A stretch of 64,000 nt of DNA from Homoserinimonas sp. (GCA_023957835.1 JAMLGP010000001.1:551575-615574); one strand, 5' to 3'. Numbered from the stretch's first letter, positions 54,014-63,164 are shown. Made by a program: numbers and translations. The notes: generated by a model from the letters alone, not told the origin.

Positions 54014-55405
54014 TCACTCCTTGATGCTCGGCCGAGGTCGAGGGGTGCTCGTCGGGGCGGGGTCTGATCGTGGTGCTGGAGGCTGAGGCGCAGGGGGAGG
54101 CGTAGTGGCGGCAGGCGTTGCAGAGGGTGAGGACCCGACCTCACCCGCACCAGTCACAGCCGTTTCAGCCGTGCCACCAATCGCCTGCCCAACCTTCGGC
54201 CCCGCGGTGGCAGCGCCCTTGACGACTTCCGCTCCGATGATCACGGCTGCGGCAGGACCGGCCGCCGCGGCGGCACCAGCTCCCGCTCCTGCCCCGGCAC
54301 CAGCGCCTGCGCCTGCGCTCGCGCCCGTTCCCGCCTTGGCGCCTGCCGCGGCCCCGCCGCTGCTCGCACCCGCTGCGGGGATTGCGCCCCGGGCACTGCT
54401 CGACGCAGTTGACGTACCGGTGCCAGAGCCCGAACCGCCATCCAGAACCTTCTTTACGCCGTCGCTTTGCGGCTTCGACGGAACAGGCACGGGCCGATTG
54501 ACGGCGTTCTTCGCTTCCTGCTCGCTTCCCATCGCTTGGTAGAGATCGAAACCCAAGAACGAGATGAATCGGTAGACCATGTAGGGCGCGAACGCCGCGA
54601 TGAACAGCAGCACGATGCCAGCGATCGGTTCAGTGACGGCGGCCAGGTCAGCTTCGATCGGTGTTGACACCTGGGTGATAGCGATGAGGAACACGACAAC
54701 AAGGACGAGCTTTGACACGATGAGCGCAACGACGAACGCCACCCATTTGCCGATCCAGCCGCGAGTGACATCCCATGCGGCACCCGCGAACGCGACTGGG
54801 GCGAGGACGATTGCCACGAGCAGCAGAGCTTTGCGAATGAGGAGCGAGAACCAGACAATCGCGACCGCGCAGATCATGAGCCCGGCCAGGAAGATCGTGA
54901 TGATCGCACCGACGCCCGGTGCCGCGATATTGATCGTCGTGAGTCCCGCCGCGAGCAGCGCGATCTTGTCGCCCATCGTCCCAGTGGTCTCTCCTGCGGC
55001 CTGGACGATGCCGATGGAGAGTTGGTCGACGATCTCCAGCGCCGTCGCCGTCAGCGTGATGACAACAAATGAACCAAGTACAGCTTTGGCCGCGCCCAGT
55101 GCTGCGCGTGAGAGCGCCGCAGGTTCGCGTCGAATCAATCCCAGAATGAGCTGGAAGCAGAAGAAGAGCAACACGATGAAGACGCCGACACCGAAGAGCA
55201 GGTTGTAGACGTCGAGGTAGCCCTGTGACTGGACGTCGACGAAGGTGGTGCTGTCGAACACAGTCCACATGGCTTCGATGAGCCATCCTGCGGCTTGCCC
55301 CATCGTCGCGGCCAGCCAATCGAAAGGAGCAGACACCAGTGACGCGGCTCCTTCACCAACGGCATCGCACACGCTGGAGATGACGGGGATATCGCAGATA
55401 CTCAT
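54014..55405 (-). CDS. VirB6/TrbL-like polytopic channel protein
   Basis: About 463 residues from ATG 55405 (MSICDIPVI). At least six hydrophobic segments fill the first 300 residues, including VFIVLLFFCFQLILGLI, VLGSFVVITLTATALEI and a late IAGIVLLFIAAFAPYMVYRF. The tail is a low-complexity run of Ala-Gly and Pro, with a dozen Ala-Gly units, then a basic Pro-rich end. VirB6/TrbL proteins form part of the inner membrane pore. It lies 34 bases after the second pilin-like gene. Confidence 0.85.
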   Translation of the reverse strand: MSICDIPVISSVCDAVGEGAASLVSAPFDWLAATMGQAAGWLIEAMWTVFDSTTFVDVQSQGYLDVYNLLFGVGVFIVLLFFCFQLILGLIRREPAALSRAALGAAKAVLGSFVVITLTATALEIVDQLSIGIVQAAGETTGTMGDKIALLAAGLTTINIAAPGVGAIITIFLAGLMICAVAIVWFSLLIRKALLLVAIVLAPVAFAGAAWDVTRGWIGKWVAFVVALIVSKLVLVVVFLIAITQVSTPIEADLAAVTEPIAGIVLLFIAAFAPYMVYRFISFLGFDLYQAMGSEQEAKNAVNRPVPVPSKPQSDGVKKVLDGGSGSGTGTSTASSSARGAIPAAGASSGGAAAGAKAGTGASAGAGAGAGAGAGAGAAAAAGPAAAVIIGAEVVKGAATAGPKVGQAIGGTAETAVTGAGEVGSSPSATPAATTPPPAPQPPAPRSDPAPTSTPRPRPSIKE

Positions 55406-55439
55406 GACGTGGCCCTCGAAGCGGATGCCTGGGCGAACT

Positions 55440-55751
55440 TCACACCTGCTGCCCAACGTTCCAGAAGAAATTGATGAGCGTCACGGAAGCGCCGCAGATA
55501 ATCGCGGCGCCGCAGGAGACGAGCACGCCGAGCTTGCCGCGGGAGGCGAGGTGAGGGTTGGACGAGTTCGCTCCGAATCCCCACACGATCGCTGACACGA
55601 TCAAGGCGAGCACGGACAGGATCAGTCCGATCGTCATGACGGCACCTACAATGACGCGCAACTGCCCGATCCCGGGCAACCCCGAGTCATTGGGGGTGAC
55701 GTCAATGTTCATCGGCAGAGCAGCGGTGAGGGTCGTGATGAGTTCAAACAC
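55440..55751 (-). CDS. Small pilin-like membrane protein (DUF6112-like), copy 2
   Basis: 103 residues from GTG 55751, six bases after AAGGAG. Two transmembrane helices (VIVGAVMTIGLILSVLALIV and LGVLVSCGAAIICGASVTLI) flank a short polar loop with FGANSSNPHLASR. It is closely similar in layout to the 88-residue protein encoded next to it, so the two are tandem paralogues. They have the size and topology of VirB2-like subunits; the DUF6112 assignment is from memory. Confidence 0.8.
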   Translation of the reverse strand: MFELITTLTAALPMNIDVTPNDSGLPGIGQLRVIVGAVMTIGLILSVLALIVSAIVWGFGANSSNPHLASRGKLGVLVSCGAAIICGASVTLINFFWNVGQQV

Positions 55752-55835
55752 GGTGTCTCCTTGGCACGAGGACCGCCCGGGGCGGTGATGAAACATGGTC
55801 GAGAGCAAGGTGCGCACGTCGTCACGTGGAAGGGA

Positions 55836-55864
55836 CAGGCCTGGCGGGATTCCCGCCAGGCCTG
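55836..55864. other. 13-bp perfect hairpin between the two pilin-like genes
   Basis: CAGGCCTGGCGGG (55836-55848) pairs perfectly with 55852-55864 around ATT. It starts 16 bases after the stop of the first pilin-like gene and lies 85 bases before the start of the second. No T-run follows, so it may stabilise the upstream message or attenuate downstream genes. Confidence 0.6.
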
Positions 55865-55879
55865 ATGCAAGCAGTAGCT

Positions 55880-56146
55880 CTACAACTGGCCGCCGACACC
55901 GATGAGCCAGTTCACCCAGGTCACGGCGCCACCGGCGAGGATCGCGGCGCCAAGCGCCACAAAGACTCCGGTCCGCGCCTTCGCAACGACCGCGGGGTTG
56001 CCCGTCGAAGAAGCTAAGGCCCAAGCGATGGCGCTGACGATGATCATGAGGACCGCCACGACCAGGATGACCGTCAGCATCGCGCCGATCACGATTGCGA
56101 GGTCCCCGATGCCACTGAGGCTGCCGAAGTCAGGGAACACATTCAC
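55880..56146 (-). CDS. Small pilin-like membrane protein (DUF6112-like), copy 1
   Basis: 88 residues from GTG 56146, eight bases after GGAGGTGG and overlapping the stop of the M23 gene (GTGA). Two helices (VIGAMLTVILVVAVLMIIV and VFVALGAAILAGGAVTWV) and the polar loop ASSTGNPAVVAKA match the paralogue downstream. The longer frame from 56173 is rejected because it would overlap the M23 gene without a site. A pilus subunit role is inferred from size, topology and place. Confidence 0.78.
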   Translation of the reverse strand: MNVFPDFGSLSGIGDLAIVIGAMLTVILVVAVLMIIVSAIAWALASSTGNPAVVAKARTGVFVALGAAILAGGAVTWVNWLIGVGGQL

Positions 56147-57336
56147 GAGAGTCCACCTCCAAGCGCTGAACATCCGGCGCCCGCGGTGGCTTCGGGAAGA
56201 TCGGCGGCGTCGTGGTCATTGAGCCACTTGGCAGCATCCACAGCTTCGCCACTCGTTCCGCCTGGTCGGACTTCGAAGTGCAGGTGTGGGCCGGTTGATC
56301 GTCCCGAGGAGCCTACGTCGCCGATGTGTTGTCCGGCGATCACCCGCTCGCCGACGGAAACATGGATGCCGTGCTGCCACATGTGCGCATACGCGGTCGC
56401 AATAGTCGTGCTTCCGATGCGGTGCTCGATCACGATGAGACCTCCGTAGCCACCTGAAAACTCGGCGACCGTGACGATCCCATCAGCGACGGCGAGGATC
56501 GGTGTTCCGTCTGGAGCGGCGAAGTCGGTGCCGGTATGGAAGGCGCGTTCGCCGGTGAGTGGATCGATGCGCGGACCGAAGTCGCTGGTATGAACCCAGG
56601 TGCCTTCGGGTAGCGGGAACACTACGCGCGACGCCTCCGCCACAGCCGCGACCGTTGTCGGGCGTGCTGCGGAGGCTGTCATTGATGCCGACGTGCCACT
56701 CGTGAGGGCGACGAGGATCGTCTCGGCGACGGGTTCGTATTTGTTGTACCGGTCGGGGTAGGCGGACACTTCCACTGCCTGCGCGACTTCGCCTTTGCCC
56801 ATGCTCTGCCAGCCCGGGATGTCGAGTAGGCCACGCGGCGAGGGAAAGTTGGGGCCAGCCGGCCCACCGAAGAATGCTTTGGCTTGATACTCGGGGTCCA
56901 TCAACTCCGCGACCGAGCCCCAGCCTGATTGCGGTCGCATCTGGAACAGGCCGAGCGAGTCGTGGTCGGAGCCGTTCCCGTCGTTCGGGTAGTTGCCGGA
57001 TTCGGGATAGGCGCCTGTGTTCGCCAGTTGCCGAAGCATCGACTCGGTCAGCGCCGCCATCAGCGCGATTTGGATGGCGTCTCTTGTGACTCCTTCGATT
57101 CCCGATCCGACAGTGATGATCGTCGCCGCGTGCGTGAGCTGTTGTTTGTCCAGTGTGATCGTCTCGCCATTGGCGGTTGTGACCAGGAGAGAATCCGGCA
57201 CCTTTCCCACGGTCAACCCCGACGAGGCGAGGCAAACGATCGCTGTGGGGTTCACCACCAGTCCGACAGTGACGAGTCCGAGTGTCGGTGCGAGCAGTAT
57301 CAAGGAGACCACTGCGATCGCGAGCTTTTTCATCAT
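56143..57336 (-). CDS. Exported M23-family peptidase with lysozyme-like region
   Basis: 397 residues. A basic start and hydrophobic helix (LAIAVVSLILLAPTLGLVTVGLVV) export or anchor it. The middle (TESMLRQLANTG, DSDGLGLFQMRPQSGWG-like) resembles the transglycosylase fold of VirB1-like proteins; the Glu in LTESML could be catalytic. The C-terminal M23 domain shows the metal motifs HTGTDFAAPDGTP and HLHFEVRPGG. It would open the cell wall for channel assembly. It follows the VirB8-like gene by 12 bases. Confidence 0.9.
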   Translation of the reverse strand: MMKKLAIAVVSLILLAPTLGLVTVGLVVNPTAIVCLASSGLTVGKVPDSLLVTTANGETITLDKQQLTHAATIITVGSGIEGVTRDAIQIALMAALTESMLRQLANTGAYPESGNYPNDGNGSDHDSLGLFQMRPQSGWGSVAELMDPEYQAKAFFGGPAGPNFPSPRGLLDIPGWQSMGKGEVAQAVEVSAYPDRYNKYEPVAETILVALTSGTSASMTASAARPTTVAAVAEASRVVFPLPEGTWVHTSDFGPRIDPLTGERAFHTGTDFAAPDGTPILAVADGIVTVAEFSGGYGGLIVIEHRIGSTTIATAYAHMWQHGIHVSVGERVIAGQHIGDVGSSGRSTGPHLHFEVRPGGTSGEAVDAAKWLNDHDAADLPEATAGAGCSALGGGLS

Positions 57337-57348
57337 GGGCCCGCCGTC

Positions 57349-58029
57349 CTAACGCAGCGGATTGTTCACTTGCGAGAGCCGCAGGACGTGGCAAGGGTCG
57401 TCGGCTGGGCACGCGATGAAGATCGTAAACGCGACCGGCTGCTCTGCGGTGACTGGGTCGCCGTTCCACACGCCGGATCGCTGGCGGATGCCCTCGATCG
57501 TGTATGCCGCGGCGCCGTCGGGGAGCTGCCCTGGGCGAGCCTGCGCGAGCGCATCAGCCCAGGCATCCGGCACGAACACTGAGGTGATCTCCAACCGCTG
57601 CGTCGTTGCGTACGGTCGCAGCTGCGCCCACGCGCTCTGCGTGGGCAGGTAGGTGGCGATGTCGGCGGCGAGTCCCGACTGTTCGAAGCCGGTCGGGTCG
57701 GCGACGTTGAGGATGACGGCGGTGTAGTCGAGCGGCAGGAACCCACTGCCGGTGTCCCAGGTGAACAGTGCCTCGGCGACGCTGCGCGCGAACGCCTCGG
57801 CGTCGGTGGTCTGTGGGAGCGACGGGATCCGAGGTGGTGAGGTCGGCTCACGAGAAGGTTCTGCGCTCGGAGCAGCACTCGACAATGGAGGATCAGTTGA
57901 CTCGGTGGGTTGCTCGGATCCGATGACGAGTCCGTAGATGCCGATGCCAGCGACAAGGATCGCCAGCGACAGCGACGTGATGAGGGCGATCAGAGTGCGG
58001 CGTGCGCGGGGAGCGGTAGGAAGCTTCAT
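57349..58029 (-). CDS. VirB8/TcpC-like conjugation protein
   Basis: 226 residues. One N-terminal transmembrane helix (TLIALITSLSLAILVAGIGIYGLVI) is followed by a Ser/Pro-rich linker and an extracytoplasmic domain of about 140 residues (AFARSVAEALFTWDTGSGFLP, TSVFVPDAWADAL). The fold pattern of NTF2-like VirB8/TcpC is plausible, with weak sequence support. It lies 12 bases before the M23 gene and 30 after the ParB-like gene. Confidence 0.72.
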   Translation of the reverse strand: MKLPTAPRARRTLIALITSLSLAILVAGIGIYGLVIGSEQPTESTDPPLSSAAPSAEPSREPTSPPRIPSLPQTTDAEAFARSVAEALFTWDTGSGFLPLDYTAVILNVADPTGFEQSGLAADIATYLPTQSAWAQLRPYATTQRLEITSVFVPDAWADALAQARPGQLPDGAAAYTIEGIRQRSGVWNGDPVTAEQPVAFTIFIACPADDPCHVLRLSQVNNPLR

Positions 58030-58059
58030 GCGGGACAGGTGCGCCGCATCAGTCTCGGC

Positions 58060-59076
58060 TCAGAGTGCGCGAAGGTTCCCCACCTGGGTCGCCGACTCGG
58101 CGTCTGCACTATCGAGGTCGCGCGCGGCACGGAGTTGCTCAGCGACCTGAACGGTGGCTTCAACAACGTGCAGGAACATCTCGACCTCGGCGTCACTCAG
58201 ATGGCGGGCCAGTTCATCGACGTCGAAGTGCCGCCACCAGCCGTCGAGTTCCGTCCACGTGACGACGAATGCGCGAATTGGCCACGGCTCGTCGCCGTCG
58301 ACGCGCGAAGTCAGCGCGCTTGGCGAAGGTCGCCGTTTGGGCTTCGGAGCGTTCTTGATGCGTGCGAGCGCTTCCTCAGCCAGCTTCGCCACATCCACAA
58401 CGTCACCATCGGGTTGTGCCGAGGTCACGAGCTGCCGAGCACGCTGGAAGCTTGGGTGCACGGGAGCGCCTGAGCCGATGAGTTCCAGCTCGGCCGCGAT
58501 GCCTTCTCGCACGGAGTCGGGCTGACTTTCGTCTTCCGTCAACTGCTGCAGATAGTTGATCTTCTCCAGCGTCGTGTGCGAGGCGCCCTCCGGGATCATC
58601 GCCGCAGCCTGCTCGCGCGCGTCTCCGACCGAGTCTGACGGTGCCGCAAATTTTGCGGCACCGTCATTTCCCGGCTGATTCTCGGTGCTGAATCGTGATG
58701 CTTCTTGGCGACGGGCGGCATCCTCAGCCATCAATGTCTTGATCTCCCGGTACAACGCTGCATTCTCCAGCTGGGTGAGCGACTTGTGCAGCGCGTTGTC
58801 ATCCTGCTCAGCAAGGAGGTGCGCGAGTTCTCCCGAGATCCCTGAGCGCACCCAGACTTTGACGTGCATCCATCCCAGTTGCTTGATCGCGGCCAGCCGA
58901 CGGGCCCCGCACACGAGATTGCCCTCCGGCGTCACAGTGATTGGTTGCAGCAATCCATCCCGTTCGATCGAGGCGGCGAGGAGAGCGAGTTCCCCGAGAT
59001 CCTTGCGGTGACGATGGCCAACGTGGATTGAGTCGACAGCTCGTTCCAGCTCGATGTGCCCGTCGTGGGTGCTCAT
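58060..59076 (-). CDS. ParB N-terminal (nuclease-like) domain protein
   Basis: About 338 residues from ATG 59076, near GGGAGCGG and overlapping the stop of the upstream gene (ATGA). The ParB/Srx-like domain is clear: RKDLGELALLAASIERDGLLQPITV, then NLVCGARRLAAIKQLG. It binds CTP in true ParB proteins; plasmid relatives act in regulation or partition. There is no ParA gene beside it. The C-terminal half is helical and charged. It may aid element stability or gene control. Confidence 0.85.
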   Translation of the reverse strand: MSTHDGHIELERAVDSIHVGHRHRKDLGELALLAASIERDGLLQPITVTPEGNLVCGARRLAAIKQLGWMHVKVWVRSGISGELAHLLAEQDDNALHKSLTQLENAALYREIKTLMAEDAARRQEASRFSTENQPGNDGAAKFAAPSDSVGDAREQAAAMIPEGASHTTLEKINYLQQLTEDESQPDSVREGIAAELELIGSGAPVHPSFQRARQLVTSAQPDGDVVDVAKLAEEALARIKNAPKPKRRPSPSALTSRVDGDEPWPIRAFVVTWTELDGWWRHFDVDELARHLSDAEVEMFLHVVEATVQVAEQLRAARDLDSADAESATQVGNLRAL

Positions 59077-59927
59077 CGTCCGCTCCCATGACTGGGTGCG
59101 CACGTCACGATGATCGACACGAGGTCGTCATCGAGCAGCAGAGCAGGAAGAGTCTCGCCGACAAGGATGCGAAGGAGGATGCCGCGGCCGGTGCTCGTTG
59201 CGCGATATGCGGGGTTGGGATGTCCGAGTAGTGCGTGCAGCAGGGCCGACCACGCGTCGCCGGGCAGATCGAGGAGCGCGCGAGCATGCTTGTCACGGCG
59301 CAACACTTCGTAGGCGCTCTGCCGAGACCCGGCCCGTGCGATCGCGCCACACACGTGCTCGATCGCGGCGCGGGTCGTGCTCTCCGGCCAGCCCAGCGTC
59401 GCGAACAACGCGATTGACACTTCAATCGCCTGTTTGGCGGTGCCTACCTCGTCATTCTTGTTGGCGTCTTCAGCCTCAGGTTCGAGGTACTTGTCGACCA
59501 CATGGAATGCGGGATGGTAGTCGGCGAGAGGATTCTCTCTGTCAGCGAATCGTTCTGGGTCATGGAATGCGGAGACGTGCGGGCGGCGAGCTTGGTGCGT
59601 GGCGCAAAGTAGCCCTTGCCCACGCTCTTCGGCGATGCAGGTGATCTGCACGCCGCGAGTGACGACGGCCCAGGGGTCGTCAGCTTCGCGGGCCGAACGA
59701 GTTCGCATCACATCGAAAGCTGCGGATGCGGCCTCCCACGGGTCGAGCCCGTGTTTTCGAGCGAGCGCCCCATACTTCTCGGCAGCAAACGTGGCGAGTT
59801 CCGCGGCTACGCGGTCGTGTTTCCATGCGTGGGCACCCGACTGGTGCAACCGGTGCAGCAGGGCGCGCAATCCTTCGCTCGTGGTGAAGTCCTCGCGAGG
59901 GTGCGACGGGGAATAGTGAGTGGTCAT
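59073..59927 (-). CDS. Conserved element protein of unknown function
   Basis: About 284 residues from ATG 59927, close after GGAGGTGC. The N-half has a sigma-factor-like helical stretch (EKYGALARKHGLDPWEAAS, then VMRTRSAREADDPWAVVTRGV). The C-half is helical (TAKQAIEVSIALFATLGWPESTT, DAWSALLHALLGHPNPAYR). No known active site. It precedes the ParB-like gene with a coupled start, so it may be a DNA-binding partner. Confidence 0.75.
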   Translation of the reverse strand: MTTHYSPSHPREDFTTSEGLRALLHRLHQSGAHAWKHDRVAAELATFAAEKYGALARKHGLDPWEAASAAFDVMRTRSAREADDPWAVVTRGVQITCIAEERGQGLLCATHQARRPHVSAFHDPERFADRENPLADYHPAFHVVDKYLEPEAEDANKNDEVGTAKQAIEVSIALFATLGWPESTTRAAIEHVCGAIARAGSRQSAYEVLRRDKHARALLDLPGDAWSALLHALLGHPNPAYRATSTGRGILLRILVGETLPALLLDDDLVSIIVTCAPSHGSGR

Positions 59928-60023
59928 GACAAGAGCACCTCCTGCCATGCAGGTGCGCACCCGCTCCCCAGTGGGAAGGTTGGATGCAGATGAGGTACCC
60001 ATGACGATGTCCGCTCTTCACGA

Positions 60024-60395
60024 TCAGGCGGTGCCGATCGAGCTGCGCCCCGCATCCGGTCGCGTGGCACCACGCCCAAACGCTGACAGGGGCGGGAGAT
60101 GACGTGCACGTTCGGCGATGCGCCGGGTGCCGTCCTGTGCGGCTGAGCGCGTGCGCCGATGCAGCTCGGACTGGAAGTTGATCCCCGCACCGGCCACTCG
60201 TGCGCTGCTGCGAGCCACCAGGTCGGTCGGGCGTACCCATTCAACACCGCGCCCTCGGTATGTCGAAGGATCACGCATCGAACTCCGCTGCTGATTGCGA
60301 AGCCTCATCGACTCGACGGCTTCGTGCCTCGTCGTAACGTCGATGGCTTCCGCATCGATGGGGCGGTTACCGACGTCGGCCGTGTTCTCGTTCAT
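60024..60395 (-). CDS. Conserved element protein, 123 residues
   Basis: Soluble and basic. The core RDPSTYRGRGVEWVRPTDLVARS and AGINFQSELHRRTR recurs in related elements to my memory. Its ATG at 60395 overlaps the stop of the DUF2637 gene (ATGA), supporting that it is real rather than a shadow frame. Function unknown. Confidence 0.65.
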   Translation of the reverse strand: MNENTADVGNRPIDAEAIDVTTRHEAVESMRLRNQQRSSMRDPSTYRGRGVEWVRPTDLVARSSARVAGAGINFQSELHRRTRSAAQDGTRRIAERARHLPPLSAFGRGATRPDAGRSSIGTA

Positions 60396-60997
60396 GTTGA
60401 GTCCTCTGTTTCGTCGGGTGCGGAACGCGCCCGCTCATGTTCAGTAGGTGCGCTCGCGCACCAGCGCCCGACGGTAGAAGGATGCACGGCGAGTTCGCGG
60501 GCGATGCGCTTGTTCGACCAGCCTTTTTCACGCAAGACGGTCGCTTGTTCCTGGGGAGAGAGAAGCGCGACATCGGCGTGCTCCTCGGCCGCCTCAGGCG
60601 TGCGCACGAGCAGCACAGTCAAGTGCGTGATTGCCAACAGCACCACCGGTGGAACGGCTGCGACAGCCGCGGCAAGTACACTTGGCACGTCGGCATCGGC
60701 GGCGACCACCGCATGGATCGAGTTTGCCGTCACCGAAACGGCTGCGGCTCCCGCAAGCAGCGTCCACGGATACCAGGCGGAACGTGACCCGGCGAGGGCA
60801 ACAACAGCAACGGTCGAAACGACGATGACGCCGTCGACAATGAGCGGCCACGCCCATGCCTGCCCCGCACCGATGCCCGAGCGGGCAGCGAGATCCGCCA
60901 GGGAGGTAAACGACAGCCAAAACGCTCCCGCAGCGATGAAGACTGTGCCCGCGACCGCCGTGATGATCGCCGATCGGCGCGCCCGAATGCTCCTCAT
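60392..60997 (-). CDS. DUF2637 membrane protein with C-terminal helix-turn-helix
   Basis: 201 residues. Four or so hydrophobic helices (IITAVAGTVFIAAGAFWLSF, WPLIVDGVIVVSTVAVVAL) make the DUF2637 part found in plasmid and element proteins of Actinobacteria, often called SpdA-like. The C-terminal WSNKRIARELAVHPSTVGRW is a helix-turn-helix. It is coupled on both sides by ATGA overlaps. A role in spread or regulation at the membrane is inference. Confidence 0.83.
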   Translation of the reverse strand: MRSIRARRSAIITAVAGTVFIAAGAFWLSFTSLADLAARSGIGAGQAWAWPLIVDGVIVVSTVAVVALAGSRSAWYPWTLLAGAAAVSVTANSIHAVVAADADVPSVLAAAVAAVPPVVLLAITHLTVLLVRTPEAAEEHADVALLSPQEQATVLREKGWSNKRIARELAVHPSTVGRWCASAPTEHERARSAPDETEDST

Positions 60998-61917
60998 GCC
61001 AAGGCCCGAGAATCCGTGACCGGTCGCGGTCGGTGCGGCGGCGTCATGGGGGCGCCCAATGGTAATCGTTGAGCTGACCGGCCATGCACGGATCGATAGG
61101 CCGAGCGGACGGTCGTCGTCACTTCACGCTCACTGAGCCCAGCAGTCGCACCCGCGGCCGTGAGAGCGTCGAGCGCCGCTCCTGTGGGGATGTCTTTCTC
61201 CGCCATTTTGCAGGCTGCCCAGAAGACGCCGTGGTTCCGCTCGCCCTCTTGGAGGCGGGATACCCAACTCGCCAATCGCGTGAGATCAGCGGGCGCCATA
61301 TCTGTGGCTGCATCGCGTGGGTTCGCGGACGGCCGTGGAGGATCCAAGAGATCACGAAGGCGCTGTGCGTCGAGCGGATGTCCGCTTCCGTGAGCGAGCC
61401 GCAACGTCTTGTACCGGCGCGCTTCACCGTCAATGGTCCGCACCGAGGGCGGCAGGATGATGTAGCCGCCGTCGCCACGAAAGTCGATTCCCGCTCGCGC
61501 CGATTGCCAAGACGTCTGATGCGCATTGCCCCTCGCAGAGAAGTACAGGTGCAGGCCGCGCGATGGTGTTTCCACCGCTGCGACCCAGCCATTCACCAGC
61601 CCTTCGCGTCGCGCACGCTCCAGCGCCGCGTATCCGTCGACAGCGCCGTGAACGTCGACATCGACGACGACGAGGCCCGAGGCTGCGCCCGTCGGCATCC
61701 CAATGTTTGCCTTGGGCATCGCCGTCCACCAACGATGCACCAGGTCCCTGTCGGCGCTCGCGGCGTGAAATCCTCCCGCGACAGCGGGGCGCTTCCCGCC
61801 AGCGGCACATGGAAACACCGGGATGCCGCTCGCTGCCAACGCGAGTGCGCTTCGACCGAGTGCTGCATCGTGGCCCATTCGATCGAGGACCTGAACGAAT
61901 GAATCTGCCGCGCCCAT
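60994..61917 (-). CDS. Bifunctional DNA primase/polymerase
   Basis: About 307 residues from ATG 61917, whose A overlaps the preceding stop (TGATG). The prim-pol fold is clear: LALAASGIPVFPCAAGGKRPAV, GMPTGAASGLVVVDVDVHG (metal Asp pair) and GLHLYFSARGNAHQT, with GIDFRGDGGYIILPPS. The enzyme starts and extends DNA strands during element replication. A helical C-terminal tail follows; a helicase domain is lacking. Confidence 0.88.
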   Translation of the reverse strand: MGAADSFVQVLDRMGHDAALGRSALALAASGIPVFPCAAGGKRPAVAGGFHAASADRDLVHRWWTAMPKANIGMPTGAASGLVVVDVDVHGAVDGYAALERARREGLVNGWVAAVETPSRGLHLYFSARGNAHQTSWQSARAGIDFRGDGGYIILPPSVRTIDGEARRYKTLRLAHGSGHPLDAQRLRDLLDPPRPSANPRDAATDMAPADLTRLASWVSRLQEGERNHGVFWAACKMAEKDIPTGAALDALTAAGATAGLSEREVTTTVRSAYRSVHGRSAQRLPLGAPMTPPHRPRPVTDSRALA

Positions 61918-62999
61918 CACAGCCCCCGCGAATCGGTCGTAGCCGCGTGCTTCGAGCTGCTCGCGATGGACGGCACAGTGCCCGTGCGCTTCGAGGGGGC
62001 GGAGTTGGTACGCCCGGCGGTGCGATCGAGCCCAGGGGGAGTGCCATCGCCGATCATCTGCGTGTCCAGCTGCTCGAGAATTTTCATAGCGGTGGCGCGC
62101 ACTCGTTCTCCGGTCGCGCGCACGATCTCCGCGGGTTCCTGGCCGTCGGCGTTTGCGGCCCACGAGGTGACATAGGGGATCGTGTAGTCGCTGGTATCCA
62201 TCCCGTGCGCGGCGCCAATCATGAGCGCGACGGACTCGGCCTCCACCTCGCCGACACCCCGGTGCAGCCGCGCGGCATCTTGATCAGGGCCATGCATGAG
62301 CACATGGGCGAGTTCGTGAGCAAGCGTCTTCACGCGCGCGGCCGGATCCATGTTCTCGCGGACCTTGACCGTCTTCTCCGTGTAGTCGGTGACACCGTTC
62401 GCGCCGTGGATCAGGCCCTCGTGCTCTACATTGAGGAGCTGAAATCCTGCGGCCTTGATTCGCTCGGCGAGTCCCGCCCAGAGGCCCTCCGGTGCTTCGC
62501 CCTTCAACAACGTCGGTGCAGGTGGAGTCGGCAGGGTATCGCCGGAAGTCTGCGCCGCGTCCCACACGTAGGCGGGGCGAACGCCGATCATCTTCGAGCG
62601 GACTTCCTCGCTCGGTCGTGGCTTCTCGAATCGGTTGAGCCGCCGCCACGACGTCGGATCCGCAGGCGTCGGCGACGCGAATCGACCGGTCACCGGAGCA
62701 AGAATCTGATACCCGGGCTGCCCCTTCTCGACCTGGCGGCCCAACTGCTGCCACTGCTTGTACCCAGCCACATATGACGGCATCGGCTCGGACACGAGTC
62801 CCGCCTCGAATACGGCGGCGTGCTGCATCCAGATGAGCAGGGTGTTGTTGAACGAGCGGCTGCGGAACCTGGCTGCGAACCGGAGCGCAGCCGCCCAATC
62901 CTCACCGGACACCAGCTTGTCGACTGCTTCGGTCAGCTTCTCGTGCAACTCATCGAGCTTCGCTTCGCGGGTGGCTCGGCGTTCATCTGTCGACACCAT
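61917..62999 (-). CDS. ArdC-like antirestriction protein with metallopeptidase motif
   Basis: About 360 residues from ATG 62999, seven bases after AGGAGG. The N-terminal ssDNA-binding domain has FRSRSFNNTLLIWMQHAA and YKQWQQLGRQVEKGQPGYQI. The later HELAHVLMHGP is the zinc motif of the M78-like peptidase part, with a Glu downstream in EVEAESVALMIGAAHGM. ArdC protects incoming DNA from restriction. It is the first gene of the leftward block and is divergent from the XRE-like regulator. Confidence 0.87.
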   Translation of the reverse strand: MVSTDERRATREAKLDELHEKLTEAVDKLVSGEDWAAALRFAARFRSRSFNNTLLIWMQHAAVFEAGLVSEPMPSYVAGYKQWQQLGRQVEKGQPGYQILAPVTGRFASPTPADPTSWRRLNRFEKPRPSEEVRSKMIGVRPAYVWDAAQTSGDTLPTPPAPTLLKGEAPEGLWAGLAERIKAAGFQLLNVEHEGLIHGANGVTDYTEKTVKVRENMDPAARVKTLAHELAHVLMHGPDQDAARLHRGVGEVEAESVALMIGAAHGMDTSDYTIPYVTSWAANADGQEPAEIVRATGERVRATAMKILEQLDTQMIGDGTPPGLDRTAGRTNSAPSKRTGTVPSIASSSKHAATTDSRGL

Positions 63000-63133
63000 C
63001 AGGTGCCCTCCTCTCCGGCGCGCCACGTCGCAGGAGTGCGTGGCGATACACCGGTGAGGTGGGCGAGCGACTGCACGAACTCTGCGGATGCGCCTGCCTG
63101 TGCCAACGGCACGACTTAGCGACTCGTTTCGGC

Positions 63134-63164
63134 GCGAGTGTGGTTGACCGCGAGTGTGGTTGAC
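63134..63164 (+). repeat. 15-base direct repeat, period 16
   Basis: GCGAGTGTGGTTGAC at 63134-63148 is repeated exactly at 63150-63164. Each copy ends in TTGAC, the second continuing as TTGACA, a possible -35 for a rightward promoter, but no good -10 follows. It may be a binding site. Confidence 0.5.

Noticed and set aside
61563-62777. 404-codon rightward frame
   Set aside because: It is antisense to the prim-pol and ArdC-like genes, which have clear catalytic motifs and coupled starts.
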